From a bacterium (GTDB lineage: Bacteria; 4484-113; JAGGVC01), in the NCBI GenBank assembly GCA_039961635.1, contig JABRWB010000012.1, positions 1-64,000 on the forward strand: a stretch of DNA of 64,000 nucleotides, written 5' to 3'. Shown here piece after piece: positions 1 to 7,968 of this stretch. The translations under genes and the position numbers were made by a program. Every line of letters starts with the position of its first letter. Within the stretch, counting starts at the first letter, position 1. The notes below the pieces were generated by a model that was not told where the DNA came from, searched no databases, and saw only the letters and a program-made list of their open reading frames with translations.

Positions 1-43
1 TGGATCCAACCTTCGCCTTCGCCTTCACCGCTGCTTCTGCCAT
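1..43 (-). CDS. N-terminus of an Ala/Lys-rich protein (cut by window edge)
   Basis: Only the first 14 codons lie in the window, reading MAEAAVKAKAKVGS. The ATG at 43 has an AAGGAGG ribosome-binding site six bases upstream and a TATAAT box (69-74, minus strand) inside the left inverted-repeat arm, so a real start is likely. Nothing more can be said about the product. It points away from the AT-rich cassette to its right, mirroring the small gene at 1439 on the other side. Confidence 0.45.
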   Translation of the reverse strand, partial: MAEAAVKAKAKVGS

Positions 44-52
44 TCCATACCT

Positions 53-100
53 CCTTGCCTGAAAACCTATTATACGTCAGACATGAAGGCTAGTTGTACA
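53..100. repeat. Left arm of 48/49-bp inverted repeat
   Basis: This stretch is the reverse complement of 1386-1434 with one single-base indel and no substitution. It contains TATAAT on the minus strand (69-74) that would drive the gene starting at 43. Similarity fades just outside the arm, where both sides continue into a Shine-Dalgarno and an ATG. No transposase or recombinase is encoded between the arms. Confidence 0.9.
69..74 (-). promoter_or_regulatory. -10 box, outward-facing, left repeat arm
   Basis: Consensus TATAAT on the minus strand, about 25 bases upstream of the ATG at 43. No clear -35 hexamer is visible at the usual distance. Confidence 0.5.
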
Positions 101-198
101 AGTTGGCGGTGCGATGAACGCCTGCATGGATCTCATCAAGTCAATTATTGAAGATATCGCCGGAACTTCAGGGGGCTAATTTGCAATCGACATTACAT

Positions 199-1383
199 AT
201 GAAACATGGTTTTTTGAGTGCCTTTGTTTTTCTACTATCCGTATTGCTTATATATAATGCAGCCCCCTGTAGGGGGAGTGTAGCCATTGATCAGTTTTCT
301 TTGATAATGCCTAGCGCTGACGAAATTAAAATACCGAGAATACTTCCTGCATCCTTTTCCAATTTTATTTTGTCAACTGCAACGAATTCATCGGGGGTGA
401 TAGTTACAACTTTGCTTCACGGCCATACGAGGGGCGATGCAAATGGGCCAGGCCATGCTTACTGCATCTCAGAGTATCAAATACCGGCATCAAAGAACAA
501 TAATTGTGATATTGCCCCTATCGAAACCTTGTTTTTGCATTTGCCTAGCGATACCCGGCCCGTTTCAGCAGCAAACAGCATAACAAGGTTTAACAATGAT
601 TGGTATTTTTTGGACAAGGCCACTGGACTCATAAAAAGGATTTCCAATAACTCAATTTATTCAATTGGCAACATGGAAGATATTGTGCAAGTTCCGATAA
701 GCCAACCAGAGTCGGTATACATGATTAGGAATAGTGGAAGTATATTAATGGTGTTTCGAAATATTAGTGCTGGTAATTTTGATATCCTGTCAAGTCTCAA
801 TTCCCAAGATGACATAGAGGCAATTAAATTGGGATATCCTCTTTTGTCACATGCTGAAATGGCAAGTTATCGAAAGGCTCCCGCCATTAGTATATCTTCA
901 GGTGATGAAAAAACAGTGGTTGACGTTGCGCTACTCCCTGGTTCCGACATAGAACCATTAATCTTGCAAACATACAGCCTAACAGACGGCGAATGGATAT
1001 CATCAAAAGTTATTAAAATCAAATTATCGAACTTGAAGTTTAGTTGGCCCATCGAAGATGAATTGACATATTTAAGAAAGGGCTGGATTATACCTGACAA
1101 GGCAACTCAAATTGTCCGCAATACAATTATGGCCAAAAGAGTTGGTAATGTAATATTGCTGGGAGGTCCGTGGCGTTTGGTAAAGGTGGAACCTACCAAG
1201 CAAGTGATGACGATTATTCCATTGAGGTCAATGCTTTTGGATAAATACGAGAATTGGATTTCCGATCCAGAGCCATTTTGTTACGGAATATCAGATGAAA
1301 ACTTATATGTTGTTACAACGGTGAATCATGACAGTGACGCGCAGCAGGTAATTTGCACAAGGATAAATATTAATGACCTGTAA
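199..1383 (+). CDS. AT-rich secreted protein inside inverted-repeat cassette
   Basis: About 394 residues from the ATG at 199, not recognised as any family. The N-terminus (MKHGFLSAFVFLLSVLL) is a hydrophobic export signal; the rest alternates short beta-like segments with many Ser, Asn and Ile and could be a propeller-type extracellular domain, but no motif proves it. A TTG at 181 lies six bases after GGGGG and is an alternative start; a TTG at 148 is less likely. Base composition is visibly AT-rich against the GC-rich neighbours, which suggests recent acquisition. The stop lies two bases before the right repeat arm and the coding frame nearly fills the space between the arms. Confidence 0.75.
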   Translation: MKHGFLSAFVFLLSVLLIYNAAPCRGSVAIDQFSLIMPSADEIKIPRILPASFSNFILSTATNSSGVIVTTLLHGHTRGDANGPGHAYCISEYQIPASKNNNCDIAPIETLFLHLPSDTRPVSAANSITRFNNDWYFLDKATGLIKRISNNSIYSIGNMEDIVQVPISQPESVYMIRNSGSILMVFRNISAGNFDILSSLNSQDDIEAIKLGYPLLSHAEMASYRKAPAISISSGDEKTVVDVALLPGSDIEPLILQTYSLTDGEWISSKVIKIKLSNLKFSWPIEDELTYLRKGWIIPDKATQIVRNTIMAKRVGNVILLGGPWRLVKVEPTKQVMTIIPLRSMLLDKYENWISDPEPFCYGISDENLYVVTTVNHDSDAQQVICTRININDL

Positions 1384-1385
1384 GA

Positions 1386-1434
1386 TGTACAACTAGCCTT
1401 CATGTCTGACGTATAATAAGGTTTTCAGGCAAGG
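1386..1434. repeat. Right arm of 48/49-bp inverted repeat
   Basis: Reverse complement of 53-100 with one extra T. It begins two bases after the stop of the cassette gene and carries a plus-strand TATAAT at 1412-1417 followed by the ribosome-binding site of the gene at 1439. Confidence 0.9.
1412..1417 (+). promoter_or_regulatory. -10 box, outward-facing, right repeat arm
   Basis: Consensus TATAAT 21 bases before the ATG at 1439. No convincing -35 box 16-18 bases upstream. It is the mirror copy of the box at 69-74. Confidence 0.5.
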
Positions 1435-1438
1435 GGGA

Positions 1439-1630
1439 ATGAAATGGCCCTTACCCCCAGGCTTGCCTCCATCCATCCCAACTCCCCCTGAGCCAACCAA
1501 GCCTATGAAATCGAGAAAAGGCTGGGTAGATGCGTTTAAGGATTGGAGCAATGAAGAAGAAAATCTATCCCAGGATCAACCTGATTTTCAAAACAGGAAG
1601 GGACAACAAGAATCCCATGGTAGGTTATGA
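1439..1630 (+). CDS. Small proline-rich hypothetical protein
   Basis: 63 residues. The first third is proline-rich (MKWPLPPGLPPSIPTPPEPT) and the rest is charged and polar without membrane segments. The start is supported by AAGGGGG directly upstream and by the TATAAT of the right repeat arm. No family recognised. Because its 5' flank duplicates that of the divergent gene at 1-43, both could belong to one co-regulated set split by the AT-rich cassette. Confidence 0.45.
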   Translation: MKWPLPPGLPPSIPTPPEPTKPMKSRKGWVDAFKDWSNEEENLSQDQPDFQNRKGQQESHGRL

Positions 1631-2042
1631 GTCTTTTTCATGCTTTAGAGTTATCCGTGCCTTCCTTATCCCTTTATCCATCAGCCTTTATGCCCCCTCC
1701 TAGATATCTCCCCCGTGTTGCATCCCCAGCCCCAATTTCCCTTAATTCCCTTTCCTTAATTCATATAAGTCCAGGTTCCAGCCTTTGAATTGCAGTCTAT
1801 GGATTGGCCCATAAATGGCAGATTTTCCTTGCAGAATTCCAGGGCATGTGGATGGGTTTGTTGGTCTTTGATCTTCAGGTCATGCCCACCCCCCTTTGTA
1901 TTCTTCATTCCAAAGAAAGGAGATGGTGATTTGAGTTAGGCAGGTTTGGTTTTCCCCAGTGCAGTGCAGTTTTTGTCCTTGGCCCTGTCTTTTGCTTCTG
2001 AGGCAGGGCTTTTTTGTTTTTGGCCCAAAGGAGGTGATAAAG
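1631..2042. other. Gene-free stretch
   Basis: About 410 bases with no credible reading frame on either strand. Composition is pyrimidine-rich and intermediate in GC between the AT-rich cassette and the GC-rich chromosome. Apart from the terminator at 1982-2020 I see no RNA structure, repeat array or promoter of note. Confidence 0.5.
1982..2020 (+). terminator. Rho-independent terminator
   Basis: Stem GCCCTG (1982-1987) pairs with CAGGGC (2004-2009) and is followed by a run of T. It would end plus-strand transcription from the repeat-arm promoter through the gene at 1439. Confidence 0.65.
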
Positions 2043-2219
2043 ATGGCCAAGAAGGAAGAGATTCTTGAAGCATTGGTCTGGCTGGCAAAATGGTTTGGAG
2101 GAAGAAGGGAGAGGCTTTTGCAGAAGATACTTGAATACGACGCAAGGATCACGGGGAGCCTGTTTCTGGATTTGAAAGAAGCAAAAGGAGAGGTAAAGGT
2201 GGAGTTTTATGGGTTCGAT
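2043..2219 (+). pseudogene. Probable 5' remnant of a small-protein gene
   Basis: A textbook Shine-Dalgarno (AAAGGAGGTGAT) precedes the ATG and the first 59 or so residues (MAKKEEILEALVWLAKWFGG and onward) look like a genuine charged, helical protein. The frame then runs through a hairpin repeat at 2220-2239 and stays open antisense to the glutamine-synthetase gene until 3317, with the arginine-rich sequence typical of antisense GC-rich DNA. I read this as a gene whose 3' part was lost at the junction with the chromosome. The true end is unknown. Confidence 0.4.
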
Positions 2220-2239
2220 GCGGGCGAGCCGCCGCCCGC
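2220..2239. repeat. GC-rich hairpin, REP-like
   Basis: GCGGGCG (2220-2226) and CGCCCGC (2233-2239) form a 7-bp stem with a 6-base loop. It sits where the foreign segment meets the GC-rich chromosome and resembles in style the hairpin repeats inside the methyltransferase gene (8654-8678, 9129-9152). Confidence 0.45.
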
Positions 2240-2279
2240 CCCTTTTGGGTTCCGCAAACGGCGGGGAGGCCGTGCGCCC

Positions 2280-3830
2280 CTAATGCTTGTGCAGATCCTT
2301 GTGCATTATCCTGCGCGTCAACAGCTCACGCTGTTTCCGCGGCAGCCTCGAAAGCTCCTCGGGCAGTTCCCTGTCCCGCTCCGATTCGAGCTTCCTTACG
2401 GCGTGGTCTATCAGCGCCGGGCAGACTACGCCGCCGTCCTCCAGGAACGAGCGGTTCTTGGAAAGCGCCGCCGCGCCGTCCGCGCAGCAGGTCGGAAGCT
2501 TCGGCAGCCCGGAATCGTTGCGCGTCCCCGGATTCCCATCGGGCGTTACGCGAAGCTTCATCGCAAGCGCCGTGCTGTCCGGGCCGGTCAGTCCGTCCTC
2601 CGCGGCGCGGCAAATCGCCGTAAGAAGCAGGAACGTGAACGCGCTCGCGTCCGGGCTGCGAAGCTCCACGGTCTGTCTCGGCTCCGACATGGGAGCAGGA
2701 AGAGGCTCGAACGGATTGGCCGCATGCTCCATGGATTCGGCTCCTTGCCATCCCAGAGGAACGCGGATCATCGCTTCCCGGTTGTAGGCGCTCCAGCAAA
2801 CCGACATCGGCGTTTCCATCCCGCTGCCCAGCCGCAGGAACGAGCTTGCGACGGTGTTTCCCAGCGCGACGAGCAGGTCGGCATGCTTCAAAAGCCCGCC
2901 GATCATTTTAACGGCGACGTCCGAAAGCCCGCCCGCGCCGTCGTCCATCACGTTTATGCCGTTTCTGACGAGCGCGAGGTGCAGGTGCATCCCGCTTCCC
3001 GCAAGCCGGGGGTCGAGTTTCGGCGCGAACGTGGCGCTTGCGCCGGCAAGGTTGGCGCAGTTGCGGATCGTCCACGTCGCGAGCGTCGTCAGGACGGCCG
3101 CGGCGGGCGCGGGGCGGGGCAGAAGCTCGACTTCCTGCTGCTCCACGCGCTTGCCGTCGAGTTCGGGATCCTGGCTTTCGATGCAGTCCAGGTAGCCGAC
3201 CTCGCCGTGTCCGTACTTGACCGCTCCCGAAATCGCCGAGAGCTTGTCGATGACGTCGCGCAGGATCGCGCCGCCGTGCGAAAAAGGCGAGCTTTGATGG
3301 TAGTTGCGCTGGGTTAGCCCGGTGAACCTGTCGTCTTTTTTGTCCAGAATCAGGTAATACTCCATCTCCCCCATCGCCCACAGCTCGAATCCGGTTGCGG
3401 CCTTGAGCCGTTCGAATGCGGAGCGCAGCGCCTCTTCGGGAGTTTCCCGCGCGGGAAGTCCGTCCTTGCCGAAAAACCGGCAGATTACGGAAAGCGCCGC
3501 GGGATCGAACGGATCCTGGAACGCGGTCTCGTAAACGGGAACCACGTAAAGGTCGCTCGAAGTGTGCGCGAATAGACCGGGAAACAGGCTGGAGCCGTCC
3601 ACCCGCTCGCCGAACGCGAGCAGCTTGTAAAGGTAATTTTCGTCCGATATCGGGCAGATCAGCTCGCGGATGCGCCCGTCGAGAGCGATGTAGCGGAGAA
3701 TGAGCCGCCGGATCTGCTTCGCGGCGCAATAGCGGACGAGGTCGGCCTTGTGAAAATCGGCCGGATCCTTGCCGAGAAATTCACACAGCGGCTGAATGGA
3801 CGGCACCCGGTGTAGAGCTTCCTGATTCAC
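2280..3830 (-). CDS. Glutamine synthetase family protein
   Basis: 516 residues, close to type I enzymes, which ligate ammonia to glutamate at the expense of ATP. The beta-grasp part holds VDGSSLFPG. The catalytic domain keeps the metal- and substrate-binding series: MGEMEYYLI, HGEVGY, VEQQEVEL, GSGMHLHLAL, YNREAMIRVP and VELRSPDASAF. An extra loop of roughly 15 residues separates the two usual metal-binding Glu segments, and no adenylylation-type Tyr segment is obvious, so it may be a variant acting on another amine or amino acid. The start is GTG at 3830 behind GGAGG; its 5' end faces icmF divergently across about 120 bases. Nothing in the context links it to nitrogen control. Confidence 0.85.
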   Translation of the reverse strand: MNQEALHRVPSIQPLCEFLGKDPADFHKADLVRYCAAKQIRRLILRYIALDGRIRELICPISDENYLYKLLAFGERVDGSSLFPGLFAHTSSDLYVVPVYETAFQDPFDPAALSVICRFFGKDGLPARETPEEALRSAFERLKAATGFELWAMGEMEYYLILDKKDDRFTGLTQRNYHQSSPFSHGGAILRDVIDKLSAISGAVKYGHGEVGYLDCIESQDPELDGKRVEQQEVELLPRPAPAAAVLTTLATWTIRNCANLAGASATFAPKLDPRLAGSGMHLHLALVRNGINVMDDGAGGLSDVAVKMIGGLLKHADLLVALGNTVASSFLRLGSGMETPMSVCWSAYNREAMIRVPLGWQGAESMEHAANPFEPLPAPMSEPRQTVELRSPDASAFTFLLLTAICRAAEDGLTGPDSTALAMKLRVTPDGNPGTRNDSGLPKLPTCCADGAAALSKNRSFLEDGGVVCPALIDHAVRKLESERDRELPEELSRLPRKQRELLTRRIMHKDLHKH

Positions 3831-3877
3831 AAAGACCTCCGCTCGAAAGTGCAGTGGTTGCAGCTCAAACCGGCCTG

Positions 3878-3883
3878 TATAAT
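3878..3883 (+). promoter_or_regulatory. -10 box upstream of icmF
   Basis: TATAAT between the divergent glutamine-synthetase-like gene and icmF, predicting a leader of about 60 bases. The -35 position is poor (TGGTTG at 17 bp spacing). Confidence 0.45.
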
Positions 3884-3951
3884 ACTACGATCGAGGCCGA
3901 CGTGCCTCCCTTCCGGCGGTTTTGCGCCGTTTACGCGTTTCAAGGAGCGAT

Positions 3952-6900
3952 ATGGAATCGAGCGTCAAATGTGAAGTGCGCAGCAAGCTGCGCGTCGTCA
4001 CCGCCGCAAGCCTGTTCGACGGCCACGATGCGGCGATAAACGTCATCCGGCGGCTGCTGCAGGCCGCGGGCGCGGAGGTGATACATCTCGGGCACAACCG
4101 CAGCGTGCAGGAAATCGTGGAGAGCGCAATCGAGGAAGACGCGCAGGCGATAGCGGTGTCGAGCTACCAGGGCGGCCACCTGGAATTCTTCAAGTATATG
4201 TACGACATGCTTCGGGAGCGGGGCGCGGGCCACATCCGCATCTACGGCGGAGGCGGGGGGGTAATAGTCCCCGAGGAAATAGACGAGCTTCACGCGTACG
4301 GGATAGCGCGCATATTCAGTCCCGAAGACGGAAGGCGGATGGGATTGAGGGGCATGATCGACTTCATCGTGAAGGAATGCGCGGAGGCGCCAGTGCCGCG
4401 GCCGGAAGCGGTGCTTGCGGAATTGTCGGTGACGAACGTCGGCGCGGTGGCAGCGATAATCTCGCATGCGGAGGAGTGCGGCGAGCGCGGCGAAGGCATC
4501 GGAGAGGAGCTTACGGCGAAACTAATCGAAAAAGCCCAGGGGAACGAAGCCGCGAAGGGGATGATTCCCGTCGTCGGAATCACGGGCACGGGAGGCTCCG
4601 GCAAGTCCAGCTTGACGGACGAGCTTGTTCTTCGGTTCCTGGGCGATTTCAAAGACAAAAACATCGCGGTCATAACAGTGGATCCCAGCCGCCGCAAAAC
4701 GGGGGGGGCGCTGTTGGGCGACCGCATCCGGATGAACGCGATATTCGACGGCCGCGTGTATATGCGCAGCATGGCGACGCGCGGCAGCCAGAGCGAGCTA
4801 TCGCGCGCGATACGCGAAGCCATACTGGTCTGCAAGGCCGCGGGATTCGATCTCGTCATTGTCGAGACGAGCGGAATAGGGCAGGGCGATTCTTCGATCG
4901 TGGACATCGCGGATTTGACGCTGTACGTGATGACGTCGGAATACGGCGCGGCCAGCCAGCTGGAAAAAATCGACATGCTCGATTTCGCCGACATCGTCGT
5001 CATCAACAAATTCGAGCGCAGGGGAGGGGAGGACGCGCTTCGCGACGTGCGCAAGCAGGTGCAGCGCAACAAGGGGGCGTTCGACAAGAAACCGGAGGAA
5101 ATGCCGGTTTTTCCGACAATAGCCAGCCAGTTCAACGACAAGGGCGTCAACGCGCTGTACGCCAGGCTCGTAAGCGAGCTTAACGCGAAAGGAAATCTGA
5201 ATTGGGAATCGGTGCTGGCGAAAGTCGCGCCGCAGGGGATGCCCGACCGGCGCGCGATCATTCCGCCGGAACGCGTCAATTACCTGACCGAAATCGCGCA
5301 GACCGTGCGCGGTTACAAGGCTTGGGCGAAGGAGCAGGCCGACATCGCCGACGCGCTTTACGGAATCTGGGCCGCACTATCGATTTTGGGCGATGACGTT
5401 CCGTGCAGGCTCGCGGATTATCCCGCGGACGCGCCCGCGCCGGCAAGCGACGCGATTTCCGATTTGCGCGCGGAGTGGGCGAAGCATACGGCGAGGCTGG
5501 ACCCGCGGTGCAGGAAAATGCTCGCGGAGACGCCGGAGCTTTATCGGGATTATTCCGGCGACGAATTCGTATACAAAGTGCGCGGAAAGGAAATCCGCGT
5601 CCCCCTGTGGAGCGAGTCGCTGTCGCATACGAAAATCCCGAAGGTGATCCTGCCGAAGTACAGGAGCTGGGGGGATATGCTTCAGTGGATGCTTCTGGAA
5701 AACGTGCCGGGCAGGTTTCCGTTTACCGCCGGGGTGTTTCCGTTCAAGCGCACGTACGAGGATCCGACTCGGATGTTCGCCGGCGAAGGCACGCCGGAGC
5801 GGACGAACAAACGCTTCCATTTTCTTTCGAGCGCGTACGAAGCCAAGCGGCTTTCGACGGCGTTCGATTCCGTCACTCTGTACGGCGAAGACCCCGCAAA
5901 GCGGCCCGACATTTACGGCAAGATAGGCAACAGCGGAGTCTCGGTATGCACGCTGGACGACATGAAAAAGCTGTACGCGGGATTCGACCTGTGCAATCCT
6001 CTCACGAGCGTGAGCATGACCATAAACGGGCCGGCGCCGATGATCCTCGCCATGTTTTTCAACACCGCGATCGACCAGCAGGTTGATAAGTTCAGGGCTG
6101 AAAAGGGTAGGGCGCCGTCGGACGAGGAATACGCGGAAATAAAGGCCGCAGTGCTGTCGAACGTGCGCGGAACGGTGCAGGCGGATATTCTGAAGGAAGA
6201 CCAGGGCCAAAACACATGCATTTTTTCCACCGAATTCGCGCTCAAGATGATGGGGGACATCCAGCAGTATTTCATCGACAACAACATCCGCAACTTTTAC
6301 AGCGTGTCTATTTCCGGCTATCACATCGCGGAGGCCGGCGCGAATCCCATCAGCCAGCTTGCGTTCACGCTGGCGAATGGATTCACATATGTGGAATATT
6401 ACCGGGCGCGCGGAATGGACGTCAACGCGTTCGGGCCGAATCTGTCGTTCTTTTTCTCGAACGGGATGGAGGCGGAGTACGCGGTAATCGGAAGGGTCGC
6501 GCGGCGGATATGGGCGATCGCGCTGCGCGATCTGTACGGCGCCGACGAGCGCGCGCAGATGCTCAAGTACCACATCCAGACGAGCGGGCGCAGCCTGCAC
6601 GCGCAGGAGATTTCGTTCAACGACATCCGCACCACGCTTCAGGCGCTGCTGGCGATTTACGACAACGCGCAGAGCCTGCACACGAACGCGTACGACGAGG
6701 CGATTACGACGCCCACGGAGGAAAGCGTGCGCCGCGCGCTGGCAATCCAGATGATCGTCAACCGGGAGTTCGGGCTGGTCAAGTGCGAGAACGCGTCGCA
6801 GGGCAGCTTCATCATTGAAGAGCTGACCAATCTGGTCGAGGAAGCGGTGCTGGATCTTTTCAACCAGATTTCGGAGAGGGGGGGTGTGCTTGGCGCGATG

Positions 6901-7275
6901 GAGCTGCAATTCCAGCGCGGGCGCATCCAGGAGGAGTCGCTTTACTACGAGGAGCTGAAGCACAGCGGACAGTATCCGATAATCGGAGTCAACACGTTTC
7001 AGGATCCGGCGACGCTTGCCCCCGACTGGCGTCCCGACACGCCGCCGCTGATACGCTCGACCGAGGAGGAGAAGGCGGAGCAGCTTAATAACCTGCGCGC
7101 GTTCCAGGCGCGGAACGCGGACAAAAGCACAGCCGCGCTGGCGCGGCTGCGCGAAGTGGCGCTCACCGGAGGCAACATCTTCGGCGAGCTTATGGAGACG
7201 GTCAAGTACTGCTCGCTGGGCGAAATCACGAACCTGCTGTACGAGGTCGGGGGGAAATACAGGAGGAATATGTAG
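3952..7275 (+). CDS. icmF: Fused isobutyryl-CoA mutase (IcmF)
   Basis: 1107 residues in the order typical of IcmF: an N-terminal cobalamin-binding domain (DGHDAAI at 23-29, base-off histidine type), a MeaB/MeaI-like G-protein chaperone domain (P-loop GTGGSGKSS at 212-220; NKFE near 351), then the acyl-CoA mutase barrel from about residue 540. The family isomerises branched and linear acyl-CoA (isobutyryl to n-butyryl, sometimes pivalyl) using adenosylcobalamin, with GTP-driven cofactor loading. ATG 3952 is chosen because AAGGAG precedes it by four bases; a GTG at 3922 lacks a site. All three parts are intact. The exact substrate cannot be read with certainty. The B12 import operon at 30.8-37.2 kb could supply its cofactor. 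Confidence 0.95.
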   Translation: MESSVKCEVRSKLRVVTAASLFDGHDAAINVIRRLLQAAGAEVIHLGHNRSVQEIVESAIEEDAQAIAVSSYQGGHLEFFKYMYDMLRERGAGHIRIYGGGGGVIVPEEIDELHAYGIARIFSPEDGRRMGLRGMIDFIVKECAEAPVPRPEAVLAELSVTNVGAVAAIISHAEECGERGEGIGEELTAKLIEKAQGNEAAKGMIPVVGITGTGGSGKSSLTDELVLRFLGDFKDKNIAVITVDPSRRKTGGALLGDRIRMNAIFDGRVYMRSMATRGSQSELSRAIREAILVCKAAGFDLVIVETSGIGQGDSSIVDIADLTLYVMTSEYGAASQLEKIDMLDFADIVVINKFERRGGEDALRDVRKQVQRNKGAFDKKPEEMPVFPTIASQFNDKGVNALYARLVSELNAKGNLNWESVLAKVAPQGMPDRRAIIPPERVNYLTEIAQTVRGYKAWAKEQADIADALYGIWAALSILGDDVPCRLADYPADAPAPASDAISDLRAEWAKHTARLDPRCRKMLAETPELYRDYSGDEFVYKVRGKEIRVPLWSESLSHTKIPKVILPKYRSWGDMLQWMLLENVPGRFPFTAGVFPFKRTYEDPTRMFAGEGTPERTNKRFHFLSSAYEAKRLSTAFDSVTLYGEDPAKRPDIYGKIGNSGVSVCTLDDMKKLYAGFDLCNPLTSVSMTINGPAPMILAMFFNTAIDQQVDKFRAEKGRAPSDEEYAEIKAAVLSNVRGTVQADILKEDQGQNTCIFSTEFALKMMGDIQQYFIDNNIRNFYSVSISGYHIAEAGANPISQLAFTLANGFTYVEYYRARGMDVNAFGPNLSFFFSNGMEAEYAVIGRVARRIWAIALRDLYGADERAQMLKYHIQTSGRSLHAQEISFNDIRTTLQALLAIYDNAQSLHTNAYDEAITTPTEESVRRALAIQMIVNREFGLVKCENASQGSFIIEELTNLVEEAVLDLFNQISERGGVLGAMELQFQRGRIQEESLYYEELKHSGQYPIIGVNTFQDPATLAPDWRPDTPPLIRSTEEEKAEQLNNLRAFQARNADKSTAALARLREVALTGGNIFGELMETVKYCSLGEITNLLYEVGGKYRRNM

Positions 7276-7297
7276 CGCGGAGCTGCGGTTTTGCGGG

Positions 7298-7303
7298 TAT
7301 AAT
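7298..7303 (+). promoter_or_regulatory. -10 box of leaderless toxin-antitoxin transcript
   Basis: TATAAT followed by only seven bases before the ATG at 7311, so transcription should begin at or next to the start codon. No Shine-Dalgarno is present. The same geometry recurs at 7956 and 46892. Confidence 0.6.
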
Positions 7304-7310
7304 TGTTCTG

Positions 7311-7607
7311 ATGACCGGTTCAAAAGCCACAATTGTGGAAGTGGAAACAAATGCGCAGAATCTTCTTGAGGAAGCGGCGCTCAAGCGCGGCTCGTTTTCA
7401 TGGTCGCAACTTGTTACTGCCGCGGTAGAATCATGCGCGCGCCACCTAATTAAGGAGCATTTGGACAGCGAGGCGGAAAGAATGTCCGCTGACCCCGGTA
7501 TCCGCGAAGAGCTTAGCTTGATAAACAAGGATTGTTCCGGCGGGCTTCTGGAAGGAGAGGAGATTGAGTTTGATCCGGCGTGGACAGATTTACTTCGCAG
7601 ACATTGA
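7311..7607 (+). CDS. Antitoxin-like protein of a MazF/PemK locus
   Basis: 98 residues, acidic towards the C-terminus (EGEEIEFDPAW), with a short helical N-terminal half containing SFSWSQLVTAAVESCARHL that may be the DNA-binding or dimerising part. It overlaps the mazF-like frame by 44 bases, the usual tight coupling of antitoxin and toxin. The sequence does not match MazE clearly, so assignment rests on position and size. The promoter appears leaderless. Confidence 0.6.
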   Translation: MTGSKATIVEVETNAQNLLEEAALKRGSFSWSQLVTAAVESCARHLIKEHLDSEAERMSADPGIREELSLINKDCSGGLLEGEEIEFDPAWTDLLRRH

Positions 7608-7917
7608 TCCAGTTGTTGGCAGGGAGCAGAAGGGCATCCGGCCCGTGCTCGTCGTTTCCGCCGACTCTATTAACAGCAGGCCATTAGTTGTCACGGTTGC
7701 ATTGGGGACTTCTTCTGGCAGGATCAAGCAGGATTTCGAATTCAATTTCCGCGTGCCTGCAGGCTAAGGCGGGCTAAGCCGCGAAACCGTGTTCATGTGC
7801 TTTCATCTGAGGTCGATAGACTCCGAGAGATTGATGGGGGAGGCTTTGGGAAAACTGGGCGATAGCCGGATGCGCGAAGTCGACAAGGCGCTGAAATTCA
7901 GCTTGCAGCTTTTCTGA
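7564..7917 (+). pseudogene. mazF: mazF/pemK-type endoribonuclease, in-frame stop
   Basis: The frame starts at TTG 7564 behind GGAAGGAGAGG and reads RRGQIYFADIDPVVGREQKG, IRPVLVVSAD and RVPAG, the MazF/PemK fold of sequence-specific mRNA endonucleases. A TAA at 7765-7767 (codon 68) then interrupts it, but the same frame continues for 49 codons as GGLSRETVFMCFHLRSID, then LGKLGDSRMREVDKALKFSL, which is the expected MazF C-terminus, to TGA at 7915-7917. One base change at the TAA (for example GAA, Glu, as in the common RVPAGEGGL motif) would restore a normal 117-residue toxin. Either the toxin was inactivated or this is a sequencing error. Confidence 0.85.
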
Positions 7918-7955
7918 ACTCCTCTCCTCCCTTGCCTCCCGCGCGCGCGGCGCGG

Positions 7956-7961
7956 TAGAAT
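7956..7961 (+). promoter_or_regulatory. -10 box of leaderless methyltransferase gene
   Basis: TAGAAT, then exactly seven bases, then the ATG at 7969. This matches the geometry at 7298-7311 and favours ATG 7969 over the ATG at 7960 that overlaps the box. Confidence 0.5.
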
Positions 7962-7968
7962 GCGCGCG

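Noticed and set aside
53-1434. Terminal inverted repeats of a classical transposon
   Set aside because: No transposase and no obvious target-site duplication; kept as an unexplained cassette instead.
2043-3317. A continuous plus-strand frame of over 400 codons
   Set aside because: Beyond about 2220 it is antisense to a clearly conserved glutamine-synthetase gene and gives arginine-rich filler; only the 5' part looks real.
5377-7350. Long minus-strand open frame opposite icmF
   Set aside because: Arg/His/Leu-rich without any domain; a GC-driven shadow of the mutase domain.
7960-7968. ATG at 7960 as methyltransferase start
   Set aside because: It overlaps the TAGAAT box; ATG 7969 has the same spacing as other leaderless-type starts here.
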